From: CAG-791 sp963593905
Lineage (GTDB): Bacteria > Bacillota > Clostridia > Lachnospirales > Lachnospiraceae
Assembly: GCA_963593905.1 (NCBI GenBank)
Contig: CAVBBL010000021.1
Span: 1-46,986, forward strand
Direction of reading: 5' to 3'
DNA length: 46,986 nucleotides
Below the pieces are notes generated by a model that did not search any database, was not told the origin of the DNA, and worked only from the letters and a program-made list of their open reading frames with translations. A program made the position numbers and the translations under genes. Numbering within the stretch: position 1 is the stretch's first letter; each line of letters starts with the position of its first letter. Below are positions 41,423 through 46,986 of this stretch, in pieces.

Positions 41423-42724
41423 TTAGTATGCGGAATCCAGCAGAGTGATGCCGTCGATCTGTACATTGAAGTACGGAGCGGAGCGGAACTCTACATCGGA
41501 CTCATGGAAGTAGCCGTCAGCTACCACCTCGTGATCCGGTGTGTAATCTGCATCGGTATCTACGTCAGCCTCGTAGCTGTCCAGAGCCTTGCCGTCTACC
41601 GTAAAGGTAGCGGTGTCAAATACGTGCAGGGTGCCGTCCTCTAACTGTGCCTTTACTTCGTCGATCTTCTCCTGTGTGCCTTCTGCTGCAGCACCGCCAA
41701 GCTCGGTCAGCTCTACAGAACCGGTCTGCAGAGTGCCTACCCAGTCAGTGTCGATGGCTTCGCCGTTTGCTACGCAGTTGATTGCATACTCAAAGTAAGG
41801 CTCCCAGTTGATTCTGGAGGATACGATGAAGGTATTGGGGCAAGCAGAAGCAGTGCTGCCGTTGTAGGATACATCCGGAACGCCTGCAGTCTCACATGCG
41901 GTAGGAGCACCCATGGAGTCAGCGTGCTGGCTGATCAGTACGCAGCCGTCCTCGATCAGCTTGTTAGCGCCTTCCTTCTCAGCGGTCTCATCATACCAGG
42001 AACCGGTAAAGGTAACTTCCATGGTAGCGGTAGGGCAAACAGAACGAGCGCCCAGGAAGAAAGAAGTATAACCGGAGATAACCTCTGCATAGGTGTAAGC
42101 ACCTACATAGCCCATCTTTGCCTCATCCTCGGTGATCTCGCCATTCTCAATCATCTCATTGAGCTTCATGCCTGCAGCTACACCTGCCAGATAACGGCCG
42201 TCGTAGATGGAAGCGAATGCATTGTGGAAGTTGTCAAGGCCTTCGGTGTGTGCCTTGGTACCGGTAGCATGGCTGAACTGTACCTCGGGGAATTCCTTAG
42301 CTGCCTCGATGATGTAATCCTCGTGGCCAAAGCTGTCTGCAAAGATAAAGCTGCAGCCTGCATCTGCCAGCTCACATGCTGCATCATAAGCTTCCTGACC
42401 CTCAGGAATATTGGTCTTGCTGATCATCTCTACACCCAGCTTCTCACATGCAGCCTTTGCTGCATTCATGAAGTTCAGGTCGTAGGTGGAGTTCTCATCG
42501 TGAAGGAAAATGAAACCAACCTTCATGCCCTCCAGTGCTGCACTGGTCTCTGTGCTCTCTGCTGCGTCAGCATCCTCAGCAGCATCTGCAGTCTCGGTGG
42601 ACTCTGCAGCATCCGCGGTCTCGGTGGACTCTGCGGTATCTGCACTGCTGCTGGAACCACATCCAGCCAGGGCAGCTACGGTAAGAGTCATCGCAGCCAA
42701 TACACTTACGATCTTCTTTTTCAT
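41423..42724 (-). CDS. BMP family nucleoside-binding lipoprotein
   Basis: 433 residues from ATG 42724 (GAGAGGAGAG upstream). Lipoprotein signal MKKKIVSVLAAMTLTVAA then LAGC with Cys22. Residues 23-60 are a repetitive acidic linker built from AESTETAD units, encoded by near-repeats around 42545-42650. The binding domain is typical BMP/PnrA: VGFIFLHDENSTYDLNF, ADAGCSFIFADSFGHEDYI, YDGRYLAGVAAGMKLNE and VLISQHADSMGAPTACE. Binds purine nucleosides in characterised relatives. Heads the operon with ATPase and two permeases. Confidence 0.92.
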   Translation of the reverse strand: MKKKIVSVLAAMTLTVAALAGCGSSSSADTAESTETADAAESTETADAAEDADAAESTETSAALEGMKVGFIFLHDENSTYDLNFMNAAKAACEKLGVEMISKTNIPEGQEAYDAACELADAGCSFIFADSFGHEDYIIEAAKEFPEVQFSHATGTKAHTEGLDNFHNAFASIYDGRYLAGVAAGMKLNEMIENGEITEDEAKMGYVGAYTYAEVISGYTSFFLGARSVCPTATMEVTFTGSWYDETAEKEGANKLIEDGCVLISQHADSMGAPTACETAGVPDVSYNGSTASACPNTFIVSSRINWEPYFEYAINCVANGEAIDTDWVGTLQTGSVELTELGGAAAEGTQEKIDEVKAQLEDGTLHVFDTATFTVDGKALDSYEADVDTDADYTPDHEVVADGYFHESDVEFRSAPYFNVQIDGITLLDSAY

Positions 42725-42739
42725 AACTCTCCTCTCGTG

Positions 42740-42901
42740 GCGCCGCATGGTTAAGCCCAAAGTCGCGGAGGCGGCGCATTCGCGGCTCTGGCTGTCAGTT
42801 ATGTGCTCTCCGTCTGCAAAAGACTGTATAAATTCCAAAACAGAAAGCCGTCTGACAACGCTTTTACAAAGTATAGTAATATTTCAGATTCATTGCGTCA
42901 A
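42740..42901 (-). promoter_or_regulatory. Promoter and pre-SD hairpin of the BMP/nup operon
   Basis: Minus strand: -35 TTGACG (42901-42896), 17 bp, -10 TACTAT (42878-42873). The leader ends with GCGCCGC (42740-42746) pairing with GCGGCGC (42771-42777), 15 nt before the ATG. No purine riboswitch is seen. 42902-42972 is AT-rich and otherwise featureless. Confidence 0.5.
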
Positions 42902-42972
42902 TTCAGCAGATTATAGAAATTTTACGCGTTTTTTACGATTTTTTTAGGAAAATGCGCAGATTCTGTACGGTA

Positions 42973-43252
42973 TTGCCGCCGGCCAGGAAAGTGGTGCGGA
43001 GTATATCCTGGCCCCTGCACTCGGATTTTCTCCGTCCGCAGCCGGCCAGGGGAGCGGTGTGGAATGCGTCCGCAGCCGGCCAGGGGAGCGGGTCCTGTCG
43101 GAGGTGTCCGGGTGCAGGGGACGCCTCTCGGCTCCGTACAAGAGCCTAGCGGTACGTAAGCTCGCAAAGGACGCGAGCTAAGTACCGAGGCTCTTGTAAG
43201 GCCCCTGCACCCGGACACGCTCCGCCACCCGCTCCCCTGGCCGGCGGCTGCG
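42973..43252. repeat. GC-rich palindromic repeat element
   Basis: Much richer in GC than its flanks. Three direct copies of GCCGGCCAGG (starting at about 42977, 43041 and 43075), two of them in the longer form GTCCGCAGCCGGCCAGGGG. From about 43070 to 43252 it forms one large imperfect palindrome: CGCAGCCGGCCAGGGGAGCG and GTGTCCGGGTGCAGGGG on the left are matched by reverse copies on the right, then TACAAGAGCC/GGCTCTTGTA, with a central CTCGC-aaaggac-GCGAG hairpin. No gene is supported inside it. Lies between the xpt terminator and the nup promoter. Confidence 0.85.
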
Positions 43253-43275
43253 TCTGTGACTATACAACAACCAAA

Positions 43276-43334
43276 AACCCGCAAAGAAGCTATCTGACAT
43301 CCTCATCGGTGCCTATTCTGCTTCTTTGCGGGTT
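43276..43334 (-). terminator. Terminator of the leuS-xpt operon
   Basis: Perfect 15-bp stem AACCCGCAAAGAAGC (43276-43290) with 43320-43334, 29-nt loop; TTTTTGG on the minus strand and ATTTTGATTT on the plus strand follow. Confidence 0.8.
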
Positions 43335-43376
43335 ATTTTGATTTCAGTTATCTAATTTCGGTTATTTCGATTTTCC

Positions 43377-43955
43377 TTAGTTTCTAAAGATGATTTCTCC
43401 GGTGGCTGCATCCATGCCGTCCACGATTGCGAGGGACTCCAAGCGAACCCCTTTGCCGCGGATTCTGGCGCCGCCGTCCTGGAACCCCTTTTCCACAGCG
43501 ATACCAATACCCTCCACTGTGGCGCCGGCTTTATCCACTATATCCAGCAGCCCCTCCAGTGCACAGCCGTTCGCCAGAAAATCATCGATGATCAATACGT
43601 GATCCTCCGGTCCTAAGAACTTTTTGGAGACAATGACATTGTAGACTCTCTTGTGGGTAAAGGACTCAATCTCTGTCTTATAAACCTCACCATCGATATT
43701 CAGAGACTTTGCTTTCTTGGCAAAGACCACCGGTGCATGGAAATGCTGGGCAGCCACGCAGGCGATACCGATGCCGGAGGCTTCCACCGTCAGGATTTTG
43801 TTGATGGGCCGGTCTGCGAACAGTCTCGCCCACTCCTTTCCCATTTCATTGAACAGCTCTATATCCATCTGATGGTTCAAAAAGGAATCCACCTTCAGGA
43901 TATTGCCTTCCTTTACCACGCCGTCTCTGCGGATGCGCTCTTCCAATAGCTTCAT
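43377..43955 (-). CDS. xpt: Xanthine phosphoribosyltransferase
   Basis: 192 residues, the usual length. Converts xanthine and PRPP to XMP in purine salvage, in the cytosol. Begins MKLLEERIRRDGVVKEGNIL; substrate-binding VEASGIGIA; PRPP-binding loop VLIIDDFLANGCALEGL; C-terminal VEKGFQDGGARIRGKGVRLESLA (core EKGFQDGGARIRGKG). ATG 43955 follows AAGGAG. Only 46 nt behind leuS with no terminator between, so it is co-transcribed with it. No purine riboswitch precedes it, unlike the Bacillus xpt-pbuX operon. Confidence 0.95.
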   Translation of the reverse strand: MKLLEERIRRDGVVKEGNILKVDSFLNHQMDIELFNEMGKEWARLFADRPINKILTVEASGIGIACVAAQHFHAPVVFAKKAKSLNIDGEVYKTEIESFTHKRVYNVIVSKKFLGPEDHVLIIDDFLANGCALEGLLDIVDKAGATVEGIGIAVEKGFQDGGARIRGKGVRLESLAIVDGMDAATGEIIFRN

Positions 43956-44001
43956 GACAAGGTCTCCTTCGGTATGATGTTATGGTTTTGACTTCTCTGC
44001 A

Positions 44002-46434
44002 TTATTTCACTACGAAATTAAGGATTTTGCCGGGCACATAAATCTCTTTCACCAACTGGCCGCCCTCCAGATATTTAGCCACATTAGGATCCTTCTTTGC
44101 CGTCTCCAGCACCTGCTCCTTGGTGGCCTCTGCCGGCAGCTCGATGGAAGCACGTACCTTGCCGTTAATCTGAACACCCATCTTGATGGTGGCATCTACT
44201 GTCTTCGCCTCGTCGTAAACCGGCCATGCGGACAGGGTACAGAAGGTCTTTCCGTCAGGATTCATTCCCAGCTGCTGCCATAATTCCTCTGTCAGGTGCG
44301 GTGCAAAGGGAGAAAGGAGCTGTACAAAGGTCACTACATCCTCTTTGGTGACTGCACCGGCCTTGTAGAAGTCATTGGTCAGCGTCATCAGTGCAGCGAT
44401 GGCGGTATTGAACTTCATGTTGTCGATGTCTTCGCTGACCTTACGGATGGTCTTATGGAGCTTGCTCTCCAGCTCCGGATCCTCTTTTTCTGCTGTGGCT
44501 ATCTCGGTAAAGCCTGCCACTCTCTCCAGGAAGCGCTTGCAGCCCTTTAAGGACTCATCGCTCCAGGGTGCCGCACTGCCGTAATCGCCCATGAACATCA
44601 CATAGGTACGCAGTGCATCAGCGCCGTAATCCTCCACGATGTCCAAAGGATCGATGACATTGCCTCTGGACTTGGACATCTTCTGTCCGTCAGAACCAAG
44701 GATCATGCCCTGGTAGGTTCTCTTGGCATAGGGCTCCGGTGTATTCACCTCGCCGATGTCATACAGGAAATGATGCCAGAATCTGGAATACAGCAGGTGT
44801 CTGGTCACATGCTCCATACCACCGTTGTAGTGATCTACGGGCATCCAGTACTCCAGCTTCTTCTTATCCGCAAATGCCTTATCATTGTGGGCATCGCAGA
44901 AACGAAGGAAATACCAGGAAGAGCCTGCCCACTGGGGCATGGTATCTGTCTCTCTCTTCGCTGCGCCGCCGCACTTAGGGCAGGTGCAGTTCACAAAGGA
45001 TGCAATCCTTGCCAGCGGGCTCTTGCCGTCCTGACCGGGCTCAAAATTCTCTACCTCCGGCAAGGTCAGCGGGAGCTGCTCCTCCGGTACGCCTACCGTA
45101 CCGCACTTCTCACAGTGAATCAGCGGAATGGGCTCACCCCAATATCTCTGGCGGTTAAATGCCCAGTCTTTCATCTTATACTGCACGCCCTTGCGTCCGA
45201 TACCCTTTTCCTTCAGATATTCACGCATCTTTGCGATGGAGTCCTTCTTATTGGTCATGCCGTTAAGGACACCGGAATTCACCATCTCTCCATCACCGGT
45301 ATAAGCTTCTTTGGAAATATCGCCGCCCTTGATGACTTCGATGATCTCCACACCGAATTTCTTTGCGAAATCATAGTCTCTCTGGTCATGTGCCGGCACC
45401 GCCATGATCGCGCCGGTACCATAGCCCATCATGACATAGTCAGAGATAAATAAGGGAATCTCTTTGCCGTTAATGGGATTGATGGCCGCCAGGCCTGCGA
45501 TCTGCACGCCGGTCTTATCCTTTACCAGCTGGGTTCTCTCAAACTCAGTCTTCTTGGCAGACTCCGCGCGGTAATTCTCTACAGCGTCCCAGTTGGTGAT
45601 CTGTGCCTTATATTTGTCCAGAATCGGATGCTCCGGCGCCACTACCATAAAGGTAACGCCATAAAGGGTGTCGCATCTGGTGGTATAGATCTCCAACTTT
45701 TCCTCTGCAATAGCATGACCGCTGCCGTCAGACACCTGGAAGTCTACGAAAGTACCCTCCGACCTGCCGATCCAGGCCACTTCCTGCTGCTTGACAGAAT
45801 CCGGATAATCCACATCCTGCAGACCGTCCAGAAGCTTGTCTGCATACTCGGTGATGCGGAGGAACCATACATCCTTAGCCAGCTGCACTACATCGCTGTG
45901 GCAGATATCACACTGACCGCCCTGAGAGTCCTCATTGGACAATACCACCTTGCAGTGGGGGCAATAATTTACCAAAGTCTTGGAGCGGAAAACCAGACCG
46001 TGCTCAAAAAGTTTTAAGAAGATCCACTGGGTCCACTTATAGTAATCTGCACGGGAAGTGGCGAATTCTCTGGACCAGTCGAAGGAAAAGCCTACCTTAC
46101 GCAGCTGGTCGGAAAAATGCTCGATATTCTTCTCTGTGATGATATGGGGATGGGTATTGGTCTTAATGGCATAATTCTCTGCCGGCAGACCGAAGGAATC
46201 AAATCCGATGGGGAATAACACATTGTATCCCTGCATGCGGCGCTTTCTCGCCAGTACCTCGATGGAGGAATAAGCCTTGATATGTCCTACATGCATGCCG
46301 GCGCCGGAAGGATAAGGAAACTCCACCAGGCCGTACCACTTGGGTTTTTCGTCAAAATCTACTGCCTTGAAGGCATCTGCCTCTTGCCAGGCTGCCTGCC
46401 ACTTGGGCTCGATTTCTTTAAAATTGTATTTCAT
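44002..46434 (-). CDS. leuS: Leucyl-tRNA synthetase
   Basis: 810 residues, standard for bacterial LeuRS. Charges tRNA-Leu. HIGH-type motif HVGH at residues 48-51 (PSGAGMHVGHIKAYS), zinc-binding segments CPHCKVVLSNEDSQGGQCDIC (CPHC...CDIC) and CTCPKCGG, editing domain region with TTRCDTLYGVTFMVVAPEH and GTGAIMAVPAHDQRDYDFA, KMSKS at 585-589 (GQKMSKSRGN), anticodon-binding domain in the last 150 residues. ATG follows AGAGGTGG. First gene of an operon with xpt; has a 180-nt leader with an attenuator-like hairpin. Confidence 0.98.
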   Translation of the reverse strand: MKYNFKEIEPKWQAAWQEADAFKAVDFDEKPKWYGLVEFPYPSGAGMHVGHIKAYSSIEVLARKRRMQGYNVLFPIGFDSFGLPAENYAIKTNTHPHIITEKNIEHFSDQLRKVGFSFDWSREFATSRADYYKWTQWIFLKLFEHGLVFRSKTLVNYCPHCKVVLSNEDSQGGQCDICHSDVVQLAKDVWFLRITEYADKLLDGLQDVDYPDSVKQQEVAWIGRSEGTFVDFQVSDGSGHAIAEEKLEIYTTRCDTLYGVTFMVVAPEHPILDKYKAQITNWDAVENYRAESAKKTEFERTQLVKDKTGVQIAGLAAINPINGKEIPLFISDYVMMGYGTGAIMAVPAHDQRDYDFAKKFGVEIIEVIKGGDISKEAYTGDGEMVNSGVLNGMTNKKDSIAKMREYLKEKGIGRKGVQYKMKDWAFNRQRYWGEPIPLIHCEKCGTVGVPEEQLPLTLPEVENFEPGQDGKSPLARIASFVNCTCPKCGGAAKRETDTMPQWAGSSWYFLRFCDAHNDKAFADKKKLEYWMPVDHYNGGMEHVTRHLLYSRFWHHFLYDIGEVNTPEPYAKRTYQGMILGSDGQKMSKSRGNVIDPLDIVEDYGADALRTYVMFMGDYGSAAPWSDESLKGCKRFLERVAGFTEIATAEKEDPELESKLHKTIRKVSEDIDNMKFNTAIAALMTLTNDFYKAGAVTKEDVVTFVQLLSPFAPHLTEELWQQLGMNPDGKTFCTLSAWPVYDEAKTVDATIKMGVQINGKVRASIELPAEATKEQVLETAKKDPNVAKYLEGGQLVKEIYVPGKILNFVVK

Positions 46435-46537
46435 GCTGCCACCTCTTATTGTTTTTACTTCTTTATGCTGCAGAATATTGCGAAATGCTGCAGATGCAGA
46501 TTATCTCTTTATCTCTCATCGGGAGTAGTCTCCTGTG

Positions 46538-46611
46538 AAAAAAGATGCCGGCTAAGTCAAGAAATGCTTGCTAAGCAAATTCTGATTTATGTGCCTTAGC
46601 CAAATCTGCAT
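46538..46611 (-). promoter_or_regulatory. Attenuator-like hairpin and possible leader peptide before leuS
   Basis: On the minus strand GATTTGGCTAAG pairs with CTTAGCCGGCATC (GGCTAAG/CTTAGCC core at 46595-46601 and 46550-46556, two G-U pairs and one bulge), followed by six T (46538-46543): a transcription terminator shape within the leuS leader. The same stretch encodes a 19-residue ORF (ATG 46611 to TAG 46552) starting MQIWLRHINQNLLSKHFLT with four Leu. Its ATG lies within a few bases of the expected transcript start, so a ribosome site is lacking. No T-box core (GGGTGG...ACCGCG) is seen. 46435-46537 also has ATGCTGCAG twice. Confidence 0.4.
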
Positions 46612-46620
46612 ATATCCTAA

Positions 46621-46649
46621 ACTATATCCCCACGCTTTGTAGGTGTCAA
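46621..46649 (-). promoter_or_regulatory. Promoter of leuS-xpt
   Basis: Minus strand: -35 TTGACA (46649-46644), 17 bp, -10 TATAGT (46626-46621), close to consensus. 46650-46764 upstream shows nothing I recognise. Confidence 0.75.
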
Positions 46650-46764
46650 CCAAAAAGACCTATGTTAACTATGGTGAGCTTTTATCTACAGTTCGTCGTT
46701 TAACCGGAATTATAAAAGTATAACCTATGACAGATTTAATGTTGCCCGGTCATGCATCGGGGCA

Positions 46765-46986
46765 TGGCAGATGTCTCGCACCATGCACTTTGCACCGTTT
46801 TGCTATGATTTGCCTCTCGCCTGCGGACGGCCGGCCCTTAACTCGCATCCCCGCCTGATGCGGGTCTGCTCAGACAGGCGGGCCTATCGGACGCGCTCTG
46901 AAAGCGCGCCCGATACCATCCTGCGGCTTCGATGCAAACCTAAGCAAAACTGGCGCGCAGTGCAAAGGATGCGAGCCATTCTGCCA
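46765..46986. repeat. Inverted-repeat element at the window edge
   Basis: Imperfect terminal inverted repeats of about 50 bp: TGGCAGATGTCTCGCACC at 46765 onward, with CTTTGCAC and GTTTTGCT, is mirrored by the end of the window, whose reverse complement reads TGGCAGAATGGCTCGCATC, CTTTGCAC, AGTTTTGCT. Between them are further hairpins, notably TATCGG-a-CGCGCT/AGCGCGCCCGATA (about 46885-46915) and CGCCTG/CAGGCG. No ORF of note. The element may continue beyond the window. Confidence 0.65.

Noticed and set aside
42922..43284. Proteins of 65-120 residues in the GC-rich region
   Set aside because: Open frames arise from the GC-rich repeats, are Arg/Pro/Ser-rich on both strands, and lack ribosome sites.
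43956..44001. Purine riboswitch before xpt
   Set aside because: Only 46 nt separate leuS and xpt, too short for the aptamer.
46435..46620. T-box riboswitch before leuS
   Set aside because: The conserved GGGTGG...ACCGCG antiterminator core was sought on the minus strand and is not there.

Overview
Organism. The window looks like the chromosome of an anaerobic Firmicute of class Clostridia, most likely a gut Lachnospiraceae. Reasons: purine-rich Shine-Dalgarno sites before almost every gene, moderate GC (about half by eye), a 3H-domain NiaR repressor, YesMN-type two-component regulation of LplB/YtcP-type ABC permeases, a DUF5058 membrane protein, a YibE/F protein, a lone Rpn/YhgA-like protein, and a streptococcal-style type III-A CRISPR system. 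No rRNA or tRNA gene was seen.

Layout. 1-1254: Rpn-like nuclease/transposase-like gene with its own promoter and terminator. 1262-11391: complete type III-A CRISPR-Cas locus, all on the minus strand, in the order cas6, cas10/csm1, csm2, csm3, csm4, csm5, CRISPR array, cas1, (37-codon repeat ORF), cas2, csm6. 11497-13385: NiaR repressor and a PTS-IIC-like membrane protein whose -35 box lies in a palindrome. 13451-15587: two toxin-antitoxin pairs (AbrB/PIN and Phd/PIN), each with palindromic operators, around a flavin-binding PNPOx-like gene. 15572-18651: YibE/F membrane protein and a secreted metallophosphoesterase with a structured leader. 18832-22074: M20 amidohydrolase followed by two membrane proteins, likely one uptake/hydrolysis system. 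22164-35862: a carbohydrate or glycolipid locus: DUF1593 protein, ceramidase-like hydrolase, two ABC permeases, binding lipoprotein, YesN-type regulator, YesM-type kinase, MATE exporter and a large glycoside hydrolase. 35900-37386: AraC regulator and a decayed transporter fragment. 37409-42901: BMP-type nucleoside ABC importer. 42973-43252: GC-rich palindromic repeat element. 43276-46649: leuS-xpt operon with an attenuator-like leader. 46765-46986: a second inverted-repeat element that reaches the window edge.

How the parts work together. Cas6 trims crRNA, Csm1-5 forms the interference complex, Cas10 would make cyclic oligoadenylate and Csm6 would be the activated RNase; Cas1-Cas2 adds spacers. 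The array is transcribed in the same direction as the cas genes, since its minus-strand repeat ends in the type III-A handle ACGGAAAC. The YesMN kinase/regulator pair probably senses a substrate of the adjacent ABC importer. BMP importer and xpt both belong to purine salvage but lie in separate operons divided by the palindromic element.

Most notable: (1) a 37-codon ORF between cas1 and cas2 made of an (N/D)KDQ tetrapeptide repeat in which all differences among copies 2-5 are synonymous; (2) a frameshifted C-terminal fragment of a second copy of the M20-associated transporter, cut off next to the nup terminator; (3) a leucine-containing leader ORF overlapping a terminator-like hairpin before leuS; (4) two large intergenic inverted-repeat elements; (5) a recurrent GCCGCAG/CTGCGGC hairpin placed just before ribosome binding sites.
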